NCBI RefSeq assembly: GCF_001645385.1
Contig: NZ_LVHI01000014.1
Span: 1 to 64,000, forward strand
DNA: 64,000 bases
Reading direction: 5' to 3'
Source of the DNA: Rhodococcoides kyotonense
GTDB lineage: Bacteria; Actinomycetota; Actinomycetes; Mycobacteriales; Mycobacteriaceae
Each line of letters opens with the position of its first letter. The stretch's first letter is position 1. The translations under genes and the position numbers were made by a program. Under the pieces are notes generated by a model that made no database searches, was not told the DNA's origin, and worked only from the letters and a program-made list of their open reading frames with translations. Below, one piece after another: positions 27,531-34,521 of the stretch.

Positions 27531-27878
27531 TCACGCCGGCCCCGCCCGCGCCGCGGCGGTGGCGTCGCGCACCCCGAAACGCCCGAGCGGCAACGTGATC
27601 GACACTTCCACCACGACATCCCACCCGTCGACGGTGCAGTCGACCAACGTGGCCTCCGCACGCTCGACGACGTCTGCTGCCGCGGCACACGCGTCGGCGA
27701 TTCCGAGATCGAGAGCCGATGCCGCCGCGAGCGCGGACAGGTCCGCCGCCGACTGCGCCCGGTGTCGCCCGCTGATTGCGGATCCGACGTGGACGATCGC
27801 GATCACGACGACCACCAACGCCGCCACCGCCAGAGCCGCGAGGACTGTCACGCCCCCGTCGTCACGATCCATCGTCAT
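27531..27878 (-). CDS. TadE-like protein (Rv3654c-like)
   Basis: A 115-residue small membrane protein. DDGGVTVLAALAVAALVVVVIAIVHVG (residues about 5-31, shown in part) is a single transmembrane segment after a short charged start, followed by the conserved HRAQSAADLSALAAA motif of Rv3654c-type proteins. The rest is a predicted extracytoplasmic region with two cysteines. It is the last gene of the Tad operon and overlaps the upstream TadE frame by 17 bases. It probably is a pseudopilin-like or assembly component. Confidence 0.78.
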   Translation of the reverse strand: MTMDRDDGGVTVLAALAVAALVVVVIAIVHVGSAISGRHRAQSAADLSALAAASALDLGIADACAAAADVVERAEATLVDCTVDGWDVVVEVSITLPLGRFGVRDATAAARAGPA

Positions 27879-28161
27879 CCGCCGATTCGATCGCCGCGAC
27901 AGCCTGCGCGCTGACCGTCAACCCGGGTAGAGCCGTGTCCGCCTCGACACGCACCGTCACGAACCCGCCTGTCGAGGTGACGGTCACCCGCGCCTCGTCC
28001 GGCGCCAGATCCACCGTCGACACCGTGTCGCCACGAGCGACGAGCCGTGCCGTCTCGCGTGCCGCATCCACACATCGAACATGCAGCGAGACAGCAAGAA
28101 TCGCGCCGATGCACATCACGACGACAGCGACGATGGACGCGACCGCGATCGCCGCCTCCAC
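27862..28161 (-). CDS. TadE family pilus-assembly protein (start uncertain)
   Basis: A protein of about 99 residues with the TadE pattern: DDGGATVEAAIAVASIVAVVV gives the glutamate-containing transmembrane segment and CVDAARETARLVARGD follows. The listed start is the GTG of the TVEAAI codon run (28161). The conserved DDGGA just before it lies upstream of any ATG, GTG or TTG in this frame until well inside the previous gene, so the true start may be a rare codon or arise by translational coupling to the flp-like gene, which ends at 28182. Confidence 0.72.
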   Translation of the reverse strand: MEAAIAVASIVAVVVMCIGAILAVSLHVRCVDAARETARLVARGDTVSTVDLAPDEARVTVTSTGGFVTVRVEADTALPGLTVSAQAVAAIESADDDGS

Positions 28162-28181
28162 CGTCGCGCCGCCGTCATCGG

Positions 28182-28385
28182 CTACACGGACGTGTTGAGC
28201 GCCTTGTCGATGATTCCCGTCAGTGTGCCCACGATGGAATCGCCCGTCACGACGGTGTACAGAATAGCTCCGAACGCAGCGGCGGCGATGGTACCGATCG
28301 CGTATTCGGCCGTGGACATTCCGTCGTCTGCGACGGCTGCAACGACGATACGTGCCCTCGCCTCTCGAATGATGTTCCCCAACAT
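28182..28385 (-). CDS. DUF4244 Flp-type pilin-like protein
   Basis: A 67-residue protein corresponding by position to Rv3656c. The segment DDGMSTAEYAIGTIAAAAFG holds a prepilin-like processing site (G before MSTAEYA, with Glu at +5) followed by a hydrophobic helix and a short tail with GIIDKALNT. This is the candidate major pilin subunit of the Tad system. It would be processed by a prepilin peptidase, not encoded in the window. Confidence 0.85.
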   Translation of the reverse strand: MLGNIIREARARIVVAAVADDGMSTAEYAIGTIAAAAFGAILYTVVTGDSIVGTLTGIIDKALNTSV

Positions 28386-28448
28386 GGTGTTCCCCCTCCT
28401 CGTTCTCCGAGACGGCGGCCCCGTCCCGGAAGTCTGTTACCCCGGCCT

Positions 28449-29018
28449 TCACAGAAGACCCCCACCCAGCACGGTGCGCGCGAGCCCCACGACGACCGGA
28501 ACGATGCCCAGGCACACGAACGCGGGCAGAAAACACAGCCCGAGCGGGCCGCTGATCAGCACCCCGGCGCGTTCGGTCGCGGCTGCAGCCGCATCCTCGG
28601 CTTGCGCGCGCCTCTCGTCGGCGAGTTCCGCGATACCGTCGGCCAGCGACGCACCTGACCGCGCCGATCGTCGGGCCATCCGTGCCAACGACTCGATGTC
28701 CGGCTCGGCCTCCACCGGGGCCCAGGCCGCGTCGGCGTCGGCGCCCAGGACCAGGAGATCCGCAGTGGTGCGCAATGCCGTCCCGAGAGGCTCCGGGGCG
28801 GTGTCGGCCACTGCCGCCGCAGCGGTTCCGACCGGCAACCCGCCACGAAGACACGCCGCAAGCAAGTCGAAAGTCGCTGCCACGGAGTGAGAATCGGCGA
28901 CGGCCACCGGTTCGGCATCGCCCGGTGCCGGGCCGTCCTTCCCGAGACGCCCGAGAGGTGAGGTGGACGCGGGCAGGACGAGCAGCGCCGACGCGGCGCA
29001 CACCGCAGCCGTCCACAT
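28449..29018 (-). CDS. tadC: TadC-like type II secretion system F-family protein
   Basis: A 189-residue inner-membrane platform protein. Hydrophobic segments lie at residues 3-18 and near the C-terminus (GVLISGPLGLCFLPAFVCLG and the final helix), with the cytoplasmic helical GspF-type region SLARMARRSARSGASLADGIAELADERRAQAEDAA between. The ATG at 29018 overlaps the stop of the TadB-like gene by one base (TGATG), so translation is coupled. It is shorter than Gram-negative TadC but matches the length of mycobacterial Rv3657c. Confidence 0.82.
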   Translation of the reverse strand: MWTAAVCAASALLVLPASTSPLGRLGKDGPAPGDAEPVAVADSHSVAATFDLLAACLRGGLPVGTAAAAVADTAPEPLGTALRTTADLLVLGADADAAWAPVEAEPDIESLARMARRSARSGASLADGIAELADERRAQAEDAAAAATERAGVLISGPLGLCFLPAFVCLGIVPVVVGLARTVLGGGLL

Positions 29019-29815
29019 CACCGGACGACCCTGCCGGTGATGGCGTCGGACCACAGCAGTCCAGCGCAGACCAGAGCCGAGCCCACGACCAGCAGCACTC
29101 CCCCGAGCCCACCGCCCAGGAGCACGCCGAGCGGTTCGGCTCCCATCAACTGCCCGAGGAGAACCCCGACGACAGGCAGACAGGCGAGCACGGTGGCCGT
29201 GGCTCGTGCGCCGGCGAGCCCGGACGTCACTCGATCGCGAAAGCGTCGGCGCGCGGATATGTCCGACCGCGCGGCGGCGAGCAAACCGGCAAGTCCGAGG
29301 CCGTATTCGTCGGCGACCTTCCACACGGTGGACAGTCGTGAAAGCTCCTTCGTCAGAACCGAATCCGTGATCGCGAGCCCTGCATGAGCATGCCCGCCGA
29401 GTCTCGCACGTCCCGCGGCCCGGCCGAATGCGACCGCCGCGTCGCCGCTGCCCTCGTCGGCAGCGGCCGCGCAGGCGAGCGCCGGATGGGATCCGACGCT
29501 CAACTCGCCGATGACGACGTCGAGACCTGCTGCGAGCGAATCGATCTCGACGCGTCGAGCGCGGTCTCGTAGGGCGCGTCGACGACGCACGACGAGAGTG
29601 CTCGCGACGACAGCGGTCGCACAGACTGCGCTGACACCGCCGACGAGATAGGTCGACACCAGGAGCGCCACCGCCCCCGATCCCACCGCGACCCTGCGCG
29701 AGATGCCGCCCGCCTTCGCGACCTCAGTCGGTCTGCGCAGCAACAACACTCGCCGTCGCGGCCCTGGCAGAACGACGACGGCCGCTGCACAGACAGCGAA
29801 CGCAAGGGCGCTCAT
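29018..29815 (-). CDS. tadB: TadB-like type II secretion system F-family protein
   Basis: A 265-residue membrane protein. Two hydrophobic stretches near the N-terminus (residues 3-16 and about 45-75) and two near the C-terminus flank a cytoplasmic GspF-type domain with LSRLSTVWKVADEYGLGLAGLLAAARSDI. The ATG at 29815 overlaps the tadA stop by four bases (ATGA). With the TadC-like protein it would form the platform for pilin extrusion, driven by the TadA ATPase. Confidence 0.85.
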   Translation of the reverse strand: MSALAFAVCAAAVVVLPGPRRRVLLLRRPTEVAKAGGISRRVAVGSGAVALLVSTYLVGGVSAVCATAVVASTLVVRRRRALRDRARRVEIDSLAAGLDVVIGELSVGSHPALACAAAADEGSGDAAVAFGRAAGRARLGGHAHAGLAITDSVLTKELSRLSTVWKVADEYGLGLAGLLAAARSDISARRRFRDRVTSGLAGARATATVLACLPVVGVLLGQLMGAEPLGVLLGGGLGGVLLVVGSALVCAGLLWSDAITGRVVR

Positions 29816-30987
29816 GTCGTTCTCCGTTCGACCATGGCGTCGAACAGTTCTCGGCCTCGGTCGACGTGGCCATGTACGCTCCATGCGGGAACGATGGTCA
29901 CCGCGCCGTCGGCATCCGGCACGACGACGGCTATCTCGCGCAATCGGCGTGCACCGTCGTGCGCGCGATGCACGTGCAGGACGACCTGAACGGCCGCCGC
30001 GAGTTGACTGTGCAGCGCGCCGCGGTCCATACCACCCAGTGCAGCAAGGGCTTCCAGCCGCGGTGGTACCTCGGCAGGCGAATTGGCGTGAATGGTTCCG
30101 GCACCACCGTCGTGACCGGTGTTGAGTGCCGTCAACAGGTCGACGACCTCGGCGCCGCGGACCTCACCGACGACGAGTCGGTCGGGCCGCATGCGCAGCG
30201 CCTGTCGGACGAGTTGGCGGACCGTCACCTCGCCGATGCCCTCGACGTTCGGCGCGCGCGCCACCAGTCGCACCACGTGTGGATGTGCAGGCGCCAGTTC
30301 CGCGGCATCCTCGACGCAGACGATGCGCTCGGTGGGTGCTACCTCGCCGAGGAGGGCCGCGAGCATCGTCGTCTTTCCTGCACCTGTGCCCCCGACGACG
30401 AGGAACGCCAGACGCGCGGCGATCATGCGTCGCAACAGCACCAGCGCATCGGACGTGATCGCTCCGCGTGCCGCCAACGCGTCCAGACCCTGCGTCGTCG
30501 GACGCAACACGCGCAGCGACAAGCATGTGCCTCCCCGGGCGATCGGCGCGAGAACGGCGTGCAGACGAACACCGAACGTCCCGTCGCCCACTCCGGGCAA
30601 CTGGCCGTCGACCCACGGCTGCGCGTCGTCCAATCGACGCCCCGCCGACAGGGCCAAACGCTGCGCGAGGCGCCGGACGGCAGCGTCGTCCGCGAATCGA
30701 ACTGCACTGCGCTCCAAACCTTCTCCTCGATCCACCCACACCTCGTGCGGTGATGTGACCAGTACGTCCGCGACACGAGGATCGACCAGCAGCGTTTCGA
30801 GCGGACCCGCGCCGGTCAGTTCGGTCTGAAGCACCCGGAGAGCGTCGAGAAGATCGGTGTCTCCGATGACCCCGCCCGCTTCGATGCGCACCGCACTCGC
30901 GACGAGCGCAGGAGTGGGATCCTCCGCCGAACTCGCCAATCGCTCACGGACGCGATCGAGCAGTTCGGCAGTGACGACGGTCGTCAT
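29812..30987 (-). CDS. tadA: TadA/CpaF family secretion ATPase
   Basis: A 391-residue type II/IV secretion ATPase. The N-terminal domain carries LETLLVDPRVADVLVTSPHEVWVDRG; Walker A is VVGGTGAGKTTMLAALLG near residue 205, the Asp box IVCVEDAAEL near 228, Walker B VVGEVRGAEVVDLL near 275 and the His box GHDGGAGTIHANSP near 293. It powers assembly of the Flp-type pilus. The ATG at 30987 overlaps the cpaE stop by four bases. Confidence 0.93.
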   Translation of the reverse strand: MTTVVTAELLDRVRERLASSAEDPTPALVASAVRIEAGGVIGDTDLLDALRVLQTELTGAGPLETLLVDPRVADVLVTSPHEVWVDRGEGLERSAVRFADDAAVRRLAQRLALSAGRRLDDAQPWVDGQLPGVGDGTFGVRLHAVLAPIARGGTCLSLRVLRPTTQGLDALAARGAITSDALVLLRRMIAARLAFLVVGGTGAGKTTMLAALLGEVAPTERIVCVEDAAELAPAHPHVVRLVARAPNVEGIGEVTVRQLVRQALRMRPDRLVVGEVRGAEVVDLLTALNTGHDGGAGTIHANSPAEVPPRLEALAALGGMDRGALHSQLAAAVQVVLHVHRAHDGARRLREIAVVVPDADGAVTIVPAWSVHGHVDRGRELFDAMVERRTT

Positions 30988-32087
30988 GCTGCCCACCGGC
31001 CACGTCGAGGCCGCCGGCCGAATGTCGCAAGGATGTCCTCGGCAGCCACGCGCAACGCCGATCGCCGTCCGAGTACGATGCCTCCACGCTCGACACGCTG
31101 GGCCAGGCCTGCGTCGGGCCGCATCGTCGCCAGCAACGGCAGCCCGAGGTTGTCGGCCACATCCACGCCGCGGATGCCACCCGGCGACGGGCCGCGCACG
31201 ACGAGGCCGACGTTCGTGTTGCGCGAGGTCACGTACGCCGCGACCGTCTGGGCGCTCGCGACAGCGCCGATGTCGGCCGTCACCACGAGAACTACCAGGT
31301 CGGCCGCGTCGAGAAGCGCGTCGCTGTGCACTCCTGGATGTCGAGGAACGTCGCACACGACGAGATCGCCTGCCGTCCGACCCGCGTCGACGACGGCTTC
31401 GCACGCACGCGCGTCGATGTGGTCCGTCGCGTGACCGGCCGCCAACACCGACAGCCCGTTCACCGACGGGAGCGCACCGTGCAAGGCCTCCGCCGTGACG
31501 CGCCCGCCCTCGACGGCGAGCCCCGGCCACCGCAGTCCCTGCATGTCCTCCCAGCCGAGCAGCAGATCGAGACCACCGCCGAAGGCGTCGCCGTCGACGA
31601 GCAGCGTTCGTGTGCCGTGCGCCGCGGAGGTCGACGCGAGAGCCGCAGCGAGCGTCGACGCACCGGCTCCTCCGCGGCCACCGATCACGGCGATGGCACC
31701 GCCGTCCCCGTCGCGATCACGTGCGTGTGCGGTGAGGACACGTATCAGAGCGTGTTCGTCGTTCGGGAGGCCGAACACGCTGGTCGCACCGACCGATGTT
31801 GCGGCGCGCCAGTGTTCGACGTCGGGCTCTCCCCGGGACAGGACGACGACGCCGTCACGCCGCGGGAGCCGGCCCGAGAGCACCTCGGCCGTGTGCGCCG
31901 GGTCGAGCAACACGACGTGCGCCCGGTCCCAGTCGAGGCGCCCAGGAGGGGTCGGCCCCTCCGTCGAATCGTGCTCGTGGACAGTGCACTCCGCGGCCGC
32001 GGCGACACGAAGCGCATCCGCTCGCAGGACTGCGTCCGCGGTCAGCAGCAGGACCACCCGCGGACGCACAGTCGGTTCTTGTTCCAT
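30984..32087 (-). CDS. CpaE/Ssd-like septum-site and Tad localisation protein
   Basis: A 367-residue protein matching Rv3660c by position. Residues 1-125 resemble a degenerate receiver-like domain (PRVVLLLTADAVLRADALRVAAA). The MinD/ParA-like domain follows, but its P-loop reads GGRGGAGASTLAAAL near 137, lacking both lysines of the deviant Walker A motif, so ATP hydrolysis is doubtful. The mycobacterial relative Ssd affects septum formation, and CpaE proteins place Tad machinery at the pole. It is the first gene of the operon. Start is ATG at 32087. Confidence 0.87.
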   Translation of the reverse strand: MEQEPTVRPRVVLLLTADAVLRADALRVAAAAECTVHEHDSTEGPTPPGRLDWDRAHVVLLDPAHTAEVLSGRLPRRDGVVVLSRGEPDVEHWRAATSVGATSVFGLPNDEHALIRVLTAHARDRDGDGGAIAVIGGRGGAGASTLAAALASTSAAHGTRTLLVDGDAFGGGLDLLLGWEDMQGLRWPGLAVEGGRVTAEALHGALPSVNGLSVLAAGHATDHIDARACEAVVDAGRTAGDLVVCDVPRHPGVHSDALLDAADLVVLVVTADIGAVASAQTVAAYVTSRNTNVGLVVRGPSPGGIRGVDVADNLGLPLLATMRPDAGLAQRVERGGIVLGRRSALRVAAEDILATFGRRPRRGRWAA

Positions 32088-32140
32088 GAGCGAAGAGACT
32101 GCGTGATCTGCGGGCCGTCGCCAAGACTCTTTCCGAGATT

Positions 32141-32171
32141 GTGGATGAATTCGGGGGCTGTGGATGAATTA
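32141..32171. repeat. Direct repeat TGTGGATGAATT upstream of the Tad operon
   Basis: TGTGGATGAATT occurs at 32141-32152 and again at 32160-32171, a 19-base period, starting 54 bases upstream of the cpaE-like start. A 10-bp palindrome GTGGTACCAC follows at 32180-32189. Paired direct repeats this close to an operon start suggest a regulator site; each copy also resembles a poor DnaA box. Confidence 0.45.
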
Positions 32172-32282
32172 CTGGACGGTGGTACCACTACCGGCACGAG
32201 CGCACTACCGACTGGTAAGTCCGGTTACCGCACAACAGAATCCGCACACCAGGACGAGATGACTGGGCGACACAGGGCCCGA

Positions 32283-32380
32283 AACAGAGGACGACCCTCG
32301 CCAGGGGGGGAGGAGGCGAGGGTCGTCGTCTAGTTCAGCCCCGGGGGGTCGGGCTGAACTCGTCCGAACCGAATCGGACT
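32283..32380 (-). ncRNA. 6C small RNA (B11-like)
   Basis: On the minus strand two hairpins follow each other: stem AGTTCAGCCC/GGGCTGAACT (32332-32360) with loop GACCCCCCG, then stem ACGACCCTCGCC/GGCGAGGGTCGT (32291-32326) with a loop containing seven cytosines. Two stems each displaying six or more C in the loop define the actinobacterial 6C RNA, called B11 in M. tuberculosis, where it also lies between the Rv3660c and Rv3661 genes. A -10 TAGTAT (complement of 32387-32392) sets the start near 32380. Elsewhere in 32088-32428 only the Tad promoter repeats are seen. Confidence 0.88.
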
Positions 32381-32428
32381 GCATCAATACTACACCCGGC
32401 CAAGGCGCTGTTTGCAAGTTCAAGTTTC

Positions 32429-33328
32429 ATGTTTTCCACCGGTAGTTTCGCTCGAGACATCGGCGAGACACGTCAGCCCTCTATTGTGAGGACCGTGACC
32501 ACCAGCGCCGGCGCCGACGACGCCGAATCACCTCGCCCTGCCGGAAGAATTGCCGCATTCTTCGACTTGGACAAGACAATTATCGCCAAGTCGAGCACGC
32601 TTGCATTCAGCAAGCCGTTCTTCGATCAAGGTCTCATCAACCGACGTGCAGTACTGAAGAGTAGCTACGCGCAGTTTCTGTTCCTCCTCTCCGGAGCAGA
32701 TCACGATCAGATGGAACGGATGCGCGCTCATATCGCCGCCATGAGCGCCGGCTGGGACGTCGAGCAGATCAGGTCCATCGTCGCGGAAACGTTGCACGAC
32801 ATAGTCGATCCGCTGGTGTTCGCCGAGGCGACCGAACTCATCGCCGATCACAAACTGCGGGGCCACGACGTCGTCGTGGTGTCCGCGTCCGGGGAGGAGA
32901 TCGTCGCCCCGATCGCGGAGATGCTGGGAGCGGACATCAGCACCGCGACGCGCATGGAAGTCGTCGATGGCCGATACAACGGGACGGTCGAGTTCTACTG
33001 CTACGGCGAAGGCAAGGTCGAAGCGATGAAGGAACTCGCCGCGGCCCGAAACTACGATTTGGCACAATGTTTCGCCTATTCGGACTCGATGACGGATCTA
33101 CCGATGCTGCACGCCGTCGGACATCCGACTGCGGTCAACCCGGATCGCGCTCTGCGCAAGGAAGCGGCGACACAGGGCTGGCCCATCCTCACTTTCTCGA
33201 ATCCCGTATCCTTGCGCGCCCGGATTCAGGCACCGTCGGGCACGGCCGTTGCGGCAAGTGCCGCAGTGGGTTTCGGTGCTGTGATAGCCGGTGCGGTCAC
33301 CTACGGATTGCTCCGAAGAAAAGGCTGA
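32429..33328 (+). CDS. HAD-IB family hydrolase (SerB-like, Rv3661-like)
   Basis: A 299-residue phosphatase of the phosphoserine phosphatase-like subfamily IB. Motif I is AAFFDLDKTIIAKSS near residue 42 (DxDxT with Lys), motif II VVVVSASGEE near 150 and motif IV YSDSMTDLPML near 212. The C-terminal segment VAASAAVGFGAVIAGAVTYGLL is a single membrane helix ending in RRKG. The ATG at 32429 has no ribosome site; GTG codons at 32486 and 32495 are plausible starts and would remove about 20 residues ahead of the domain. Substrate unknown. Confidence 0.88.
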   Translation: MFSTGSFARDIGETRQPSIVRTVTTSAGADDAESPRPAGRIAAFFDLDKTIIAKSSTLAFSKPFFDQGLINRRAVLKSSYAQFLFLLSGADHDQMERMRAHIAAMSAGWDVEQIRSIVAETLHDIVDPLVFAEATELIADHKLRGHDVVVVSASGEEIVAPIAEMLGADISTATRMEVVDGRYNGTVEFYCYGEGKVEAMKELAAARNYDLAQCFAYSDSMTDLPMLHAVGHPTAVNPDRALRKEAATQGWPILTFSNPVSLRARIQAPSGTAVAASAAVGFGAVIAGAVTYGLLRRKG

Positions 33329-33642
33329 CAACCCCTTGATGTGAGCCGCACCACAGGGTAGAAAAGAAGCACGGAGAAACGGAAGGCCAAGATCGATCCG
33401 GAAGAGAAGGTTCGCTCTCCCGACCCGGACTCCCAGCACGGACATCAGGTACCCACGCGGAGCGCGCCGCTGACATGGCAGAAGCGCTGTGGGCCTGCGA
33501 GATTCGGTAGGCGGCAGCAAGAACCCTGCACCGGTTGCAGGGATGACCTCCCTCCTCACCGAACCGGCGCCGAGGCCTCGCGATCCCAGATCGCCACAGC
33601 CCACCTATGCACGCTTGGTAACCGGATAGTCCGTGCTGACGG

Positions 33643-33677
33643 GCGGCGACGCCGACTTTCACAGTCGGCATCGCCGC
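33643..33677. terminator. Hairpin downstream of the Fic-like gene
   Basis: GCGGCGACGCCGAC and GTCGGCATCGCCGC form a 14-bp stem with one mismatch and loop TTTCACA, flanked by CTTTC on the plus strand. It lies 33 bases past the Fic-like stop. The gap 33329-33709 otherwise holds a small hairpin CCCTGCA/TGCAGGG (33524-33542) and no credible gene; open frames there lack coding character. Confidence 0.65.
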
Positions 33678-33709
33678 CTTTCACGTGAGCGGGTGGGCGC
33701 GGGACGAGA

Positions 33710-34459
33710 TCAGCTCGCCGACGCGTCGGCGATCGACGTCGCTTCCGCAGCTCCGGCTTCGAGTGCGCCGCAGCACAACATGATCCAACTTCCGACGCCC
33801 GTCGCGGTGCCTGCCGAGAAACCGACTGCCCCGTCGCGGTACGCCTGGGATCGACGCATCCAGCTGACCTCGGGGACACCGAGATTGTGCGGATCGAGTC
33901 CAGACGCCGTCGCGACCAACCGCGACGCTGCACGGGCCACGATGCCGTCGGCTGTGCCGAAAGGCTTCAGCGTCAACAACTCCCCGTGCACGATCGCCGC
34001 GATGACGGGTGCGGGTGCGGACGTTCCGCCGGTGACCAGCTGGGCGAGGAGGTCGAGTCGTTCACCGATGCTGTCGCCTTCACGCGGCCGACCCAGCAGG
34101 GAGTCGTCGGTGACGAGATCGGCAGCCGCGAGTAGATGAAGTCGGGCGAGTGCCTGCAGCGGTGCTCGCTTCCACACCGCCAGCATGTTCTGCAACGCGT
34201 CGCCGTCGAGTGCCGACGCCACACGCAGCGAGCCGGCGAGGACGGGGTCGCCTTCCTCCCCTTCACGTGGGAAGTCCATGGAACCGCCCTCGAGCGCGGA
34301 CGACGACCGCGCGGCGCGGACCGCGGCTTCTGCGGCGGTCGCAGGCCATCCGCGTCGATTCGTCTTGTGCCGATGCACGGCGCCCAGCGCGTCGCGGGCA
34401 CGCTCGGCCGCGTCGGCGATGCCGGGGAGTTCCAGAAGCGGGGCCAGGGGGTCCGTCAC
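33710..34459 (-). CDS. Fic-fold protein with degenerate active site (often annotated oxidoreductase)
   Basis: A 249-residue protein from GTG 34459, corresponding by position to Rv3662c. Residues 44-60 read EAAVRAARSSSALEGGS, matching the (S/T)xxxE(G/N) inhibitory helix of Fic proteins (Ser53, Glu57, Gly58). About 110 residues later IVHGELLTLKPFGTADGIVA aligns without gaps to the Fic motif HPFxDGNGRxxR as KPFGTADGIVAR (165-176): Pro, Phe, one Gly and the last Arg remain, but the catalytic His is Lys and the phosphate-binding Asn and Arg are lost. AMP transfer is therefore unlikely. I see no Rossmann motif to support an oxidoreductase label. Confidence 0.7.
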   Translation of the reverse strand: MTDPLAPLLELPGIADAAERARDALGAVHRHKTNRRGWPATAAEAAVRAARSSSALEGGSMDFPREGEEGDPVLAGSLRVASALDGDALQNMLAVWKRAPLQALARLHLLAAADLVTDDSLLGRPREGDSIGERLDLLAQLVTGGTSAPAPVIAAIVHGELLTLKPFGTADGIVARAASRLVATASGLDPHNLGVPEVSWMRRSQAYRDGAVGFSAGTATGVGSWIMLCCGALEAGAAEATSIADASAS

Positions 34460-34485
34460 GACACACGACGCTACCTGGGCAGGAG

Positions 34486-34515
34486 CGGAGCCCGCGGAGT
34501 GACCCGCAGGCTCCG
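34486..34515. terminator. Weak hairpin between dppD and the Fic-like gene
   Basis: CGGAGCC (34486-34492) and GGCTCCG (34509-34515) form a 7-bp stem just after the dppD stop in the minus direction. It may end or attenuate the dpp transcript. No T-run follows. Confidence 0.4.
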
Positions 34516-34521
34516 TCCGTC

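Noticed and set aside
33098-33671. Minus-strand open frames in the gap after the HAD phosphatase gene
   Set aside because: They overlap the HAD gene or hairpins, lack ribosome sites and show no protein family features.
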